DNA of 64,000 nt from Alphaproteobacteria bacterium HT1-32 (GTDB taxonomy: Bacteria > Pseudomonadota > Alphaproteobacteria > Rhodospirillales > HT1-32). Made by a program: the position numbers and the translations under genes. Each line of letters opens with the position of its first letter. The first letter of the stretch is position 1. The stretch covers positions 1 through 64,000 of the forward strand of contig WJPL01000004.1 of assembly GCA_009649675.1 (NCBI GenBank), read 5' to 3'. Below, in pieces: positions 34,201 to 42,504 of the stretch. A model generated the notes under the pieces. The model did no database searches. It was not told the DNA's origin and saw only the letters and a program-made list of their open reading frames with translations.

Positions 34201-35448
34201 TGGCGTTTCGGCCCGACGAAGTATCGCTTGTCTGAAACCCTCGAACTTTCGGGGAGCGCCTTGCTTTTTGCCAGTGCGTAAATCCAGACCCTGGATAAGG
34301 TCTTCCCCGGTACCATTAAGGATCATATCACGTGCAGATTGCTCTAAGTCCCGCCATTTAGTTTCGGGATTAAAACCGCAGTATCCGCGCAAACCTTCAA
34401 TCAGTTCATGCTGTATATTCAGATATTTATAGTTTTTTGGGGTCCAGAGGGCGATTGCGCCATCGTGCATTCCTTTGTCTGGAGACGGGATCAGCCTGTC
34501 GTGATCAATATCGAGAAGCCAGCCGATACCCTTGCATTTCGGGCATGCGCCACTGTCGTTATGTTCGGGTGCATTGAATGACAGCAAATGCAGGTCAGGA
34601 GACCGGAACAAGGTCCTGTAATCCGGATGAACGTAATGCTTTCCGCCATCAAGCTGGTTACCCATCGCTCCTGCAGCCAGGCCATCCTTGGCGTCGTGTA
34701 GTTCAACAATGACGTCATCGTCACTTATATCCCAGGCCTTCGTAAGTAGTTTTTCTGCTGAAAGTCGATCCTTGGGCCCGTTGATATCAACAGAACCTAC
34801 TTCAGCTTCCAGGGAATAGAGTTGGTTTTCGGGGAGCGGCTGCCAATTTATCAGGTCGACTCTGCGCCCCTCTTTGTGGATTTCAGGATTGTCAGTTTCA
34901 CTCCTGAGGATGCCGGTGTGAATGCCTGCAGCTACCAGTGATGCTGCAGCCCGTTTACCATCTGATTTTACCCAGCGTACTGGCACCGTCCAAATAGTTG
35001 CCTTGCCGCGATATTGTGTGGCCAGCCACTCGGCATAGGACTCAGGACTTGGGGCAGGAACAGATAATCCTGTTTCAGTTACCGGCTTTCCTTCAGATAA
35101 AAACAGCTGGCGTATGTCGCCCAGAATCCCTGTCGCTGTGCCAATTGTAGTTCGCGAGGAACTTCGAAACGGACGTTGCCCTACATACAGCATGGCCGGT
35201 GTTGCTCCGACAAATGCACGAACGAGGGGTTCTTCTTTTTTTCTGTTTCGTATCCCATGAAACAGTTCGTTTCGTCGGACAGTTTCAGCTGCGATGACAT
35301 CGTGAAGCAGAGAACTTTTTCCGGATCCGCTGACACCTACGATTGCTGTCATTCCCAATAAGGGAAAATGACAATCTATGTCGCGGAGATTGTTGGCATC
35401 TGCACCAATAACTTTCAGAAAGTCAAACTGTGACATGTTCTCGCTCAT
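31267..35448 (-). CDS. oversized UvrA-like ABC ATPase, possible self-resistance protein
   Basis: About 1393 residues from MSENMSQFDF (35448; ATG 35436 is an alternative). UvrA proper is about 950. Module 1 has Walker A GVSGSGKSS, zinc finger CPKCKGIGW, a degenerate signature VSDGESRRLQ and Walker B LLLLDEPARGLHE. Module 2 has Walker A GVSGSGKSS, zinc fingers CPVCLGIG and CPGCGGLRYG, signature LSGGEIQR and FFLDEPAAGLH. A further ~430 residues carry two more zinc-finger-like pairs (CPACKGQG, CPTCDRSGHG) but no ATPase motifs. UvrA-like proteins protect some antibiotic producers from DNA-binding products, which fits the enzymes around it. This role is inferred. Confidence 0.85.
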   Translation of the reverse strand: MSENMSQFDFLKVIGADANNLRDIDCHFPLLGMTAIVGVSGSGKSSLLHDVIAAETVRRNELFHGIRNRKKEEPLVRAFVGATPAMLYVGQRPFRSSSRTTIGTATGILGDIRQLFLSEGKPVTETGLSVPAPSPESYAEWLATQYRGKATIWTVPVRWVKSDGKRAAASLVAAGIHTGILRSETDNPEIHKEGRRVDLINWQPLPENQLYSLEAEVGSVDINGPKDRLSAEKLLTKAWDISDDDVIVELHDAKDGLAAGAMGNQLDGGKHYVHPDYRTLFRSPDLHLLSFNAPEHNDSGACPKCKGIGWLLDIDHDRLIPSPDKGMHDGAIALWTPKNYKYLNIQHELIEGLRGYCGFNPETKWRDLEQSARDMILNGTGEDLIQGLDLRTGKKQGAPRKFEGFRQAILRRAETPGGAAKLAHFVTEGPCPVCSGSRWSAPAAALQAAGRRLPQWLALPMNQLAVACKDAAGQALTSEGRQALDRLANRAKMLSSLGLGHLSAERGMLTVSDGESRRLQIGAVMAASAGRLLLLLDEPARGLHEKDLGPMVSILKELSQRHCVLLNEHRRQIVAAADQVLTLGPGAGPDGGSIISSVNNPTDSDVPLNAGSDVGTRGWLNIKGASIHNILDQDVNLPKGSLTAIVGVSGSGKSSFARGILIPALAALHPSSGDTQSLEDSLKGSWASFAGHNGIQKLHVLHQRVPPRNRRSLVGTMTGCMDILVKSFAGTKASQKASLRPKDYSLNGGSGRCPVCLGIGTSEQNEHAPCPGCGGLRYGVAALVTRVGGLTISETLNLAVSDLRRAWEKSDSGELLKSIGPLLATMEELGLGHVALGRRVDSLSGGEIQRVRVAQILAGADTLEGHFFFLDEPAAGLHRQDSDRLMHVLRRMVDKGRNTVVIVEHNLDVLRAVDWMVEFGPGAGPSGGNVIAKGSPATLAGMDTPTGQALKNGSFAPAKQTSMLGLLPVREEKTTLDHIVSGDVDGDIEKQPASNEPIRTNRRLWEIGDLNLEVGKLLLDGCDKHVADKSAEFLKTWQKLPGCRLTINPALVEMRIWGSTLPHSSAKTLLNRVKQMGLTLRGTADFSISTISKSPDLLRADLEAPDQTAPLRKAALAYSLAIGGGFVELTNEKDEVQATLSTIPHDITNGLITSSVLTLEQLDRHRPEGSCPACKGQGSISATALKLVVQSRNIVSLENPKDILTPEALALLKGIWRSEARPFFRRMDEEGLNDPDRLLDYLLYGFWHRPGHGTFLKKPKDDPKEVGSWLRWDGLFPHLWRELSRSQNKEWVSSVERNQYPINCPTCDRSGHGITAQLLKLQGRSFAAWATNGTVPELRKALEDFPVPRHRQGATRSRILACLPLDGKLNAPAAEYPDTVTIVYNTFVAGNSV

Positions 35449-36298
35449 TCCGAGAATGAAGGATGTGAACTTTACGTGCTTCGAAATCCATAGGGAAATG
35501 ATTGAATTTGACTGAACATTCACTTCTGTAATGCATGGTGCGGTGGTTGGAGAACAATAGAATATCTCCTTGTTTCAGGCTTAGTGGCTCAGACACTTTA
35601 GTTGCCGCCCTCTGGATAGCTTTCAATATCATATCCGGTGCTGGTAGACCTCGCCTGTCGCACGCAGTACGGATCGTTTCTGGGTGAAATCTCAGAATAC
35701 CGTTATCGTAAAGACGTCCCTGCCAGAGACCCGCAGACCGGTCGTTTGCCATCGCCACTTCTTCGTTGGTTAGAAAATAGAGCGCCGCATGTGCCCGATC
35801 TTTCCCCAGCTGTTCGAGGATATCATCAATTCTGGCTATACGGTTATGGCCAAACTGAGGGGCTCCGGGGTCGGGTGTGATGCACTGAATACCAGTCAGC
35901 GCGGGCGGTGAGGGGCTGGCGTTTAGATCGGTATGGAAGAAACCTTCATCACCTCTGCGAGCAAGGTCCCGTGACCAGGGACTCATCGCAAGATATTTTA
36001 CAATTTGATCATCACCATAGGATAGAAAGCATTTCCCCAGAATGCTCATGGCAGCAATGAGGCTGCGGCCATCTCCTTCAGGATGAAGACCACTGATAAC
36101 AACGCAATCATAACGCTGATATATGGCCCGAACTGATCGTGAGAATTCTTGCCATGCGCAGCAGTCTTCTAAGGTGAGATGTATTCCCTTTAGGATACTA
36201 TATTCGAAGGCTTCAAGGTTTTGCTTACTGATCGTTTCTGTCAGAACCTTGTTCACGACATCCGAACTGAAAATTACATTTTCAGGCTTCCAACTCAT
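35423..36298 (-). CDS. TauD-like Fe(II)/2-oxoglutarate dioxygenase
   Basis: A 291-residue protein with HTD (H122, D124 in GFFHTDLN) and a distal histidine in HRTMHYRSE (H256), the metal triad of TauD/TfdA or clavaminate-synthase-like oxygenases. It likely hydroxylates or desaturates an amino-acid-type substrate. It overlaps the UvrA-like gene start and the upstream methyltransferase (4 nt), confirming operon organisation. Confidence 0.82.
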   Translation of the reverse strand: MSWKPENVIFSSDVVNKVLTETISKQNLEAFEYSILKGIHLTLEDCCAWQEFSRSVRAIYQRYDCVVISGLHPEGDGRSLIAAMSILGKCFLSYGDDQIVKYLAMSPWSRDLARRGDEGFFHTDLNASPSPPALTGIQCITPDPGAPQFGHNRIARIDDILEQLGKDRAHAALYFLTNEEVAMANDRSAGLWQGRLYDNGILRFHPETIRTACDRRGLPAPDMILKAIQRAATKVSEPLSLKQGDILLFSNHRTMHYRSECSVKFNHFPMDFEARKVHILHSRNEREHVTV

Positions 36299-36990
36299 TT
36301 GGGAGCATCAAAGCGGAACAGCAGTTTGTGGCGGTACTGATGTTCGCAAAGCGTGTGAATGCTCGGAACCGGAAATGTTGTCGTGCTTGGGCTGTGGATG
36401 ATCCAACCGTCGCGCCGAAGTGGCCTGACAGCGGTGCGCATTCCAGCTGCTTCTGCCCGTTGCATTATGTATAGCGGTGCATGATCAAACACCCTTTGTC
36501 CCATATTGATTAGTCTTGATCGCCAGTCTGGCCATAATGGGTTTTCTGTGTGGCAGCCAAGTGTGAAATAAGCTCTCCGGCGAGGGCGCAATACTCGTGC
36601 GATATGCCCGAACAGTTCGTCTAGATCCTCAATTAGATAAAGCACTTCCTGACAGGTGATGATGTCCGCTGAATGTTTCGGTATTACATTCCAAAATTCA
36701 GGGTGGAGGACTGTCGCTGGGATACCGGCAGCTTCCAGTCTGGAAACGGCCATCTGTCGTGGCACGACAAGTGGCTCGATACCAAATACATGGTCACACT
36801 GCCAATGCATCGCTGCACGATATAAAAATCCACCTCGATGACAGCCTATATCAACAATGGTTCCTATATTTGTCCCAGTGCCATAATCATCGTCAATATG
36901 ACTTACAATGGACTGCCAGAAGACAGAATTCAGGTTTTCTAGTTCGGCGTCATCATTTTCCCGGGCAAAAAAAGTCTCACGAGTTGCCAT
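36295..36990 (-). CDS. class I SAM-dependent methyltransferase
   Basis: A 231-residue protein with SAM motif I VDIGCHRGGFLYRA (about 47-60), the motif II acid in FGIEPLV, and ADIITCQEVLYL as motif IV. HCRGG in place of the common GCGTG is a little unusual. It is the second gene of the operon, 12 nt after the GRDP-like gene and overlapping the TauD-like gene by 4 nt. Confidence 0.85.
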   Translation of the reverse strand: MATRETFFARENDDAELENLNSVFWQSIVSHIDDDYGTGTNIGTIVDIGCHRGGFLYRAAMHWQCDHVFGIEPLVVPRQMAVSRLEAAGIPATVLHPEFWNVIPKHSADIITCQEVLYLIEDLDELFGHIARVLRPRRRAYFTLGCHTENPLWPDWRSRLINMGQRVFDHAPLYIMQRAEAAGMRTAVRPLRRDGWIIHSPSTTTFPVPSIHTLCEHQYRHKLLFRFDAPK

Positions 36991-37002
36991 TCGGTGATGC
37001 AG

Positions 37003-37497
37003 TCAGGGACAATTTTGGGATCTACACGACCGTGCCAAGGTGTCACCACCTGTAGGATCAACGCCAAAACTACTTACAAACAAATCGACAGATTCGTTAA
37101 ACGCTTGTTCCAGATCTAACTCATCCTGCGCGCCACGCATGCCGAAATAGGGGAAGTGGTGCAACAAACGCCCGAACAACGACAAACAATCACGTTCGTA
37201 GGCTTGTGTGTCGAGAATATGATAGTGCCAAAACAAGTCGATCGGACCGGTCGGGCAAATTTTACGATTCGGATAATACAGGTTCAACGCAAGAAATTTA
37301 CGGTATAAATCCTCAATTTCGTCCACTGCTTCAGCCGTCATACCTTCATCGTGACTTATTTTAATTTTGAGCATAGAAAAGTCGATTAAGGCAACTTTAG
37401 CTATTGCTGCTTGTAGTTCTTTACTTGGCTGAGCGAGCTTAGCCGCTTGTGACATTGTGATCGCAGCGGCGACAGTTTTCTCTCCAACGGAAGTCAT
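37003..37497 (-). CDS. GRDP-like small protein with Cys-containing tail, possible RiPP precursor
   Basis: About 164 residues from MTSVGEKTV (37497; ATG 37587 upstream and 37455 downstream are alternatives). The folded part matches the bacterial glycine-rich-domain-containing-protein-like family, with DLFWHYHILDTQAYERDC and LLHHFPYFGMRG, whose clustered histidines could bind metal. The tail ends GVDPTGGDTLARSCRSQNCP, with two cysteines, a double glycine and a terminal proline. It is first in an operon of two methyltransferases and two dioxygenases, the position of a peptide precursor. That role is inferred, and an enzyme or carrier role is not excluded. Confidence 0.7.
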   Translation of the reverse strand: MTSVGEKTVAAAITMSQAAKLAQPSKELQAAIAKVALIDFSMLKIKISHDEGMTAEAVDEIEDLYRKFLALNLYYPNRKICPTGPIDLFWHYHILDTQAYERDCLSLFGRLLHHFPYFGMRGAQDELDLEQAFNESVDLFVSSFGVDPTGGDTLARSCRSQNCP

Positions 37498-38356
37498 ATT
37501 TTTTTTACTCGGTAGATTGATTGCAAAAACACAATTTATCATCGCATTGAGTGGCTCTGCCGTCAACAATGGGGTTCTGGCAGGCAACTACATGTTTCTC
37601 ATTGCGCTGTCTCTATCTTAGAACGTTATGATGTTAGCGCTGTGCGAATGGGCATCAGAACCTTCTCAGCTGGTATGGTTGATGAAAATGCATGAGAAAA
37701 TTTTGTATTTTTACAATTTATAGAAGTGGGTTTGTTTGTGATGAGAGTTTGGCATTGACGCTCGTTTAGAGAAAACGAGGCAAGCACTGCATCTGGATTC
37801 TGATTTCAAGCTAAAGGGGCTGATAAAATCTTATCATGATAGAAAGTGATCTTTTGAGCAGTTGTAGCCACAAGCTCGGTTTCATACGAAAATAGATGAA
37901 TTTGTATGTCTGCTGCGACAGTCCATCTTATCGTTTCAGGATTGTTACGGTTGAATGAAAGCACCAGCGACGGTCTGTTGTTTGGTGGGGGCGGATCAAT
38001 TCAGGTTTTGACCCTAATGTTTATTTCGATAATGACTATTCTTATGTGGGAAATGCTTCTGCCGAGTTTCTGTTTTTGAATGCGCTTGCAATTTATGTGT
38101 TGGGCATTTTTATGCAGCTATTAAGAGTAGGTGAGGATGGGGGAATCGCTGAGCAGCGATATCCTCGATGGCGCTGGAAATGATACGCTGGTTGGAGGGG
38201 TGGGAACCGGATGTCATAGCAGATCCGTTCAATGGTTTGGCCGTAGGACGAAATCTTTAGCCGACTATAGGAGAGGAGCTCTTTGACGCAAAAGGTCCGA
38301 AAGTTCTGTATTTAGAAGTAAGTTTGAAATAGCGGTTGATATCGTAGGGTCTTGAC
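37498..38356. other. decayed non-coding stretch before the last attachment copy
   Basis: About 860 nt without an intact gene. The left part should hold the promoter of the biosynthetic operon (minus strand). No integrase remnant was recognised. A possible RTX-type fragment lies at 38007-38212. Confidence 0.5.
38007..38212 (+). pseudogene. possible remnant of an RTX/calcium-binding protein
   Basis: One frame reads FDPNVYFDNDYSYVGNAS from 38007, reminiscent of the FDP..Y repeats in large alphaproteobacterial RTX proteins. After a frame change, ILDGAGNDTLVGGVGTG near 38160-38205 matches the GGxGxDxL nonapeptide. Neither frame has a full domain or a start, so this is only a fragment and the call is tentative. 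Confidence 0.35.
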
Positions 38357-38377
38357 CAAATCCTGCCCCCGCAACCA
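38357..38377. repeat. attachment site copy 4 (chromosomal right border)
   Basis: CAAATCCTGCCCCCGCAACC and the final A match the tRNA-fMet 3' end with the C-G T-stem variant of copy 2. The match continues beyond the repeat: ACTAATCATGCCGCTACC and the following hairpin are almost identical to the DNA after the tRNA gene, so this side probably is the original chromosomal flank. Confidence 0.75.
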
Positions 38378-38386
38378 ACTAATCAT

Positions 38387-38417
38387 GCCGCTACCTCAAC
38401 AGGTCAGCGGCTTTTTT
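38387..38417 (+). terminator. probable original terminator of the rRNA operon
   Basis: GCCGCT...AGCGGC hairpin with six T after it, as at 357-387 with two differences. If blocks 1-3 were absent, it would lie directly after tRNA-fMet; it is now 38 kb away. Confidence 0.75.
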
Positions 38418-38444
38418 GCGTCCGGAAGTTGGAACAAAGAGGTT

Positions 38445-38590
38445 AGCCGGACAATACAGCCGTGATGCTGTCAAGGAAGGCTGCCGCCTCGTCGTACAGT
38501 TTTTGTGAGGTAGCCTTGATGGTGGAGTACGGTTCGGATGATCGGTCTTGCAGGCTGACAACGCGATATTCTACTCCCGATGGCGACCGC
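38445..38590 (-). pseudogene. 3' fragment of an unidentified gene
   Basis: A minus-strand frame of about 48 codons reads SGVEYRVVSLQDRSSEPYST and ends AAAFLDSITAVLSG before a stop at 38445. Composition looks like real coding sequence, but an in-frame stop lies just upstream and there is no start codon with SD, so it may be the tail of a gene cut by island insertion. Family unknown. Confidence 0.3.
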
Positions 38591-38674
38591 TATCTGTTTG
38601 ACGGAAGTCGCAAATCACAGCGCTGATTGTAAGTGGTGACGGTTGAAGGCTGGTCTTCAGTCGGGGTGTTTGCT

Positions 38675-41221
38675 TCACGAACTGAGTTGTCGGACGATTT
38701 GCCCGCGGCCTTTTGGCATGGCACCCAATGCACCGGCAATGGCAGCCGCCATTGCAGCCGTTACCCCCAGAATGAGCGGCAGCGCTGCCGAGACCAGGCC
38801 CGGTGCCCATGCAACATGAAGCGCCTGATCGACGGCCCAGAAACCGCCGGCCCAACCGGCTGCGCCACCTATGACAGCCGCGATTGCTCCGATGCTTGCC
38901 GCTTCACATAATCTTGCTAATGCGATCTCTGACCTCGATGCACCGATTAACGTAAAGGCCAGAGCTTCACGGCGGCGCGCATCAACCTCTGCGGCAATAA
39001 CCGACGCCAGCGTGAGCCCGCCGGCACCTAACAGGATGAAGGCAATCAACAGAGTTGCCAGGACGGCGCCATCGATCACTTCTGTTACCTGCCCCACCAG
39101 TGTCCGGATATCGATACTGGTGATATTGGGTGACGTTGTGGCCAGCCTGTTGATGAGCGCATCTGTTGCAGCATCCGTTTCACCCTGAAGGCTCATAATC
39201 CAGGATTGCGGAGCGTCTCGGAACGGATTGGGCGATGCCATCAACAAATATTCCGGCCGAAATGTCCGGTGGTATTCCTTGCGGATGTTTACGACCTTTG
39301 ACGTAAAGGAGCGCCCCAGAACGCTGTAGGTAAGTTCATTACCAGGTTTTAAGTCGAATGCTTCCTGCAAATCTTCTTCGGGCGAAAGAACAGGTGGCCC
39401 ATCATAATCTGGTGCCCACCATTCCCCGGCTACCAACTCAGCACCTGTAGGCTCTGCTGTCCACGAAAAGCTGTGATCGCCCTCGATGACCCAGGATTTG
39501 TCCTCGCGCAACAATGCCTCTTCTGCCGGCACACCGTTAACGGCGGTCAGCGTCATTCGCATGTAAGGGTTCGCCTGAAGTCCTCCGAGATCCGGGTCCG
39601 CATCGATCAGCGCTTTAAGGCCGGTGACCTGATCAGGCTGCACATCAATCAGGACGAGGTCCGGAATACGGTCTGGCAGTTCTGCCCGCAGGCCTTGTTC
39701 CAGTGAGTTCTGTGCCGCGACAATTGCTGTAATTCCTGCGATACCAATCCCGATCGCAACCGCCCGCAATGCAACGGCATTTGTGTTCAGCAAACCCTGA
39801 CGGGCTACCACGCCGATAAAGTTGCGCGGCTGGCGCGAGGTTGCCAACCTTGCCAGACACCATCCACCACCGACGAGAACCAGCGCCACTGCAGCCAGAC
39901 CCCCCGCAGCAATACCCGCGAGCGCTGGAATGGGTAAACTGATCGTTGCTGCGGTCATCGTCAGCCCGAGCAGGGCTAAGCCAGTACCGAGCTGCCGGTT
40001 ATCTGGCTGCAAATCGGCCTCGCCACTGCGCATGGCAGCCCCCGGCGACAGCCGTGAAATACCTGCCAGCGACAGAACACTGGTGCCGGTTATCCCGATC
40101 ATCAGGATCCATGCCACTTGAGCTGTCGGCCCGACTAAATGAGTTGCCGACCACACCACATGCAGCTTCGCAGAAATAAGCTGCATGACCGGTGCTGTCA
40201 CAAGAGCAGAAAAGCTCAGACCGAGGATAACGCCGACGGAACTCGCAATGGCGATAATGGCGGCATGGAGACTGATGACGATGCCAGGTGTCGCGCCGGA
40301 GAGGCGGTACAAAGCAATCGTTCGTATGCGCCGGGATACCCATGCCTTGCCGGAAGCCCAGGCACCAGCCAGGCCAATCGCCAAAGCGACAATCCCCGTC
40401 ATGCCCAGAAAGGTGGTTGTCCGGTTAACGGTGCGGCGAACACGGTCGCCGGCATCACCCGGCGTTTCCATTTCCCAGCCGGTTTCCGGACGCAGTGCGG
40501 CTATTTTGTTCATCGCGTCACTGCCGGATATCCCGGGCGGGAAATTTATTCTGTAGCGATAATCGATAATGGCGCCACGCTGGGCCATCTCCGACTGCAT
40601 CAGAACGTCGAGGCGCATTATAATTCGTGGACCGACCATAAAGCGGCCAGCCGATAAACGGTCGGGCTCGATTAACAATGTATCGGACAGAATAAAGTCC
40701 TGTGCACCAAGTCTGATGGTGTCGCCAATATTAATGTTGAGGCGGCTCAGGAGGCCCGGTTCCGCAACCACTGCGTGGCGACCATCGCGCATCTGTAATG
40801 CGGAGTGCAGATTTTCCCCACTCCGCAGACGCACGGTACCGTTTAAGGGATATGCTTCGTCGACAGCTTTCAGTTCCACGGCAACGCGGGCGTCACCAGC
40901 CACTGCTGAACTTCGCAATTCGGCAACACGGGAGACAGAACCGGTATTTTCCAGTTCTGCTACGATCTCATCATCGAGTGGTACATTTACGACTGTGACG
41001 GCGACATCGCCCCCCAGCAGGGTTGTGCCGCTGTCGGATAACGACTGCGACAGGCTGTCACCCATCATCCAGACGGCACCCATCATAAAGGTGGCGATGG
41101 AAACGCAGGCGATAAAGAGTTTCAGGCCGTAGATTCCGGCAGCCAGTTCTGCGGAGAGCAGTTTTTGCAGAATACGTGCCTGAACAGTGAATGGTAATGC
41201 GCTGTGAGATGTGTTTCGCAT
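38675..41221 (-). CDS. FtsX-like ABC transporter permease (YbbP/LolC type)
   Basis: An 848-residue inner-membrane protein with a first membrane helix near residue 35-55, a large periplasmic domain, then FtsX-type membrane clusters in the middle (about 255-440) and at the end (about 700-840), as in YbbP with about ten helices. It lies 7 nt after its ATPase (41229-41903). YbbA/YbbP pairs belong to the MacB/Lol-like mechanotransmission group, and their substrates are not well defined. Chromosomal, just outside the island. Confidence 0.85.
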   Translation of the reverse strand: MRNTSHSALPFTVQARILQKLLSAELAAGIYGLKLFIACVSIATFMMGAVWMMGDSLSQSLSDSGTTLLGGDVAVTVVNVPLDDEIVAELENTGSVSRVAELRSSAVAGDARVAVELKAVDEAYPLNGTVRLRSGENLHSALQMRDGRHAVVAEPGLLSRLNINIGDTIRLGAQDFILSDTLLIEPDRLSAGRFMVGPRIIMRLDVLMQSEMAQRGAIIDYRYRINFPPGISGSDAMNKIAALRPETGWEMETPGDAGDRVRRTVNRTTTFLGMTGIVALAIGLAGAWASGKAWVSRRIRTIALYRLSGATPGIVISLHAAIIAIASSVGVILGLSFSALVTAPVMQLISAKLHVVWSATHLVGPTAQVAWILMIGITGTSVLSLAGISRLSPGAAMRSGEADLQPDNRQLGTGLALLGLTMTAATISLPIPALAGIAAGGLAAVALVLVGGGWCLARLATSRQPRNFIGVVARQGLLNTNAVALRAVAIGIGIAGITAIVAAQNSLEQGLRAELPDRIPDLVLIDVQPDQVTGLKALIDADPDLGGLQANPYMRMTLTAVNGVPAEEALLREDKSWVIEGDHSFSWTAEPTGAELVAGEWWAPDYDGPPVLSPEEDLQEAFDLKPGNELTYSVLGRSFTSKVVNIRKEYHRTFRPEYLLMASPNPFRDAPQSWIMSLQGETDAATDALINRLATTSPNITSIDIRTLVGQVTEVIDGAVLATLLIAFILLGAGGLTLASVIAAEVDARRREALAFTLIGASRSEIALARLCEAASIGAIAAVIGGAAGWAGGFWAVDQALHVAWAPGLVSAALPLILGVTAAMAAAIAGALGAMPKGRGQIVRQLSS

Positions 41222-41228
41222 TGCAGGG

Positions 41229-41903
41229 TCAGGCTGCGATCAGGCCGGCATCGATGGAAATCGTGCGGTCACATTTACCGGCCATTGATGTGTCATGCGT
41301 TACCATCAGCATCGCAGCACCGGTTTCGCGCACCAGTGCGAACATGGTCTCGGCAACATCAATTCCGGTTTCCTGATCAAGATTACCTGTTGGCTCGTCA
41401 GCGAGAATTAACCCGGGCTGCGCTACAAAGGCGCGGGCGATAGCAACCCGCTGTTGCTCGCCCCCCGACAAAGCTGACGGCCGGTGTGTCATGCGATGAC
41501 CAAGTCCCACTCGCTCTAACATCTTCTGGGCTGCTTCTGTGCCAGAGTTCTGACCTGATAACATGAGTGGCATAGCTGCGTTCTGCAATGCGGTCATTGC
41601 CGGGACCAGATGGTAGGACTGAAAAACAATACCGATGTCGTTGCGCCGCAAAGCAGTACGCTTTGCCTCAGTTGCCTGCATGAGGTCACTGCCCAAGACA
41701 TTCACCCTGCCGGCGGTGGCACGCTCCAATCCCCCGATTATGGCGATAAGCGATGACTTTCCTGATCCCGACGGACCGGTAACGGCAACAATCTCCCCGG
41801 GGTTCACGGTCATATCAATGCCGCGCAACACCGGGACGTCACCTTCCGGGGCGGGGTATGACAGCTTCACACCGTGTAATGAAATAACTGGATCTGAAGA
41901 CAC
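41229..41903 (-). CDS. ABC transporter ATP-binding protein (YbbA/LolD type)
   Basis: About 225 residues from GTG 41903 ([11 protein letters not shown]); the open frame extends to 41969 but those residues are not family-like. Motifs: Walker [12 protein letters not shown]-loop [11 protein letters not shown], signature [14 protein letters not shown], Walker [13 protein letters not shown] and switch H in VTHD. The LolD/MacB-type subfamily pairs with FtsX-like permeases, here the adjacent 38675-41221 gene. Confidence 0.9.
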   Translation of the reverse strand: MSSDPVISLHGVKLSYPAPEGDVPVLRGIDMTVNPGEIVAVTGPSGSGKSSLIAIIGGLERATAGRVNVLGSDLMQATEAKRTALRRNDIGIVFQSYHLVPAMTALQNAAMPLMLSGQNSGTEAAQKMLERVGLGHRMTHRPSALSGGEQQRVAIARAFVAQPGLILADEPTGNLDQETGIDVAETMFALVRETGAAMLMVTHDTSMAGKCDRTISIDAGLIAA

Positions 41904-42428
41904 AACGCCTCGCTCGTGATTTTGATCAGGATAATGGTTATTGAACCGGCATATGGCTGTTTGAACCACCGTTAAGTTTCTTAAAACCCATACGACGGAG
42001 AGATAAGAACAGATCTGCCGGGATGAGGCTTTTGTGAAGACTGACAGTGAGAAATGCGACCTCTGAAAGGTGGTTGATCAGGAGGGAGAGAGTCTCGAAA
42101 GCAATGTGACAAGCCTTCAACCAGGCCGGCGTCATGTAAACCGGAGCAGTCAGCAGCCTGATTCAAAGGAGGGTCCGGCTCCTCTGATTCAAGAGACCAG
42201 ACGGCGTAGCGCTCTTGCAAATGCCGGATATCGACGGGTTCAGACGGTTAACTCTAAAACGTTCGGCCTGTCTGTCCGGGGGCATCAAGATGCGGATGGG
42301 CGAGGTGCCGGCAAAATAAGAAGATGACCGCTGATGGTGCCATATCCCGCCGCAAAGGCCGTTTGCTGCCAGTCATGGTTGGCCTGCCGCTGAATATTTC
42401 TGCGGTAAGGGAATAGATCTTCGATTGT
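41904..42428. other. intergenic region between the ABC exporter and nosR
   Basis: About 520 nt between divergent genes with no convincing protein. It should carry the exporter promoter (minus strand) and, at its right edge, the nos promoter with the FNR-type box. Open frames here are shadows without family features. Confidence 0.5.
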
Positions 42429-42442
42429 TTGATCCAGAACAA
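42429..42442 (+). promoter_or_regulatory. FNR/Nnr-type box upstream of nosR
   Basis: TTGATCCAGAACAA matches the FNR/CRP-family consensus TTGAT-N4-ATCAA in nine of ten conserved positions. It lies 62 nt before the likely nosR start at 42505, a distance compatible with a class II promoter. FNR/NnrR-type proteins switch nos genes on at low oxygen or in response to nitric oxide. This also argues against the ATG at 42442, which overlaps the box. Confidence 0.65.
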
Positions 42443-42504
42443 TGCCAGTTGCTCAGCCTTCTCTATTATCCCGTCAGAACATGAGAAACCGGACAAATAT
42501 CCAG

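Larger units (their letters stand above)
20081..38377. mobile_element. block 3: genomic island without recombinase
   Basis: Flanked by the repeat copies at 20036-20080 and 38357-38377. The left end resembles element 1, but no integrase gene or recognisable remnant lies near the right end. It holds a broken IS5-type transposase, a large helicase-nuclease, an AT-rich gene and a biosynthetic-looking operon. It may be an old element that lost its recombinase, or several insertions. The right limit is supported by only 21 nt of repeat plus the displaced tRNA terminator. Confidence 0.6.
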
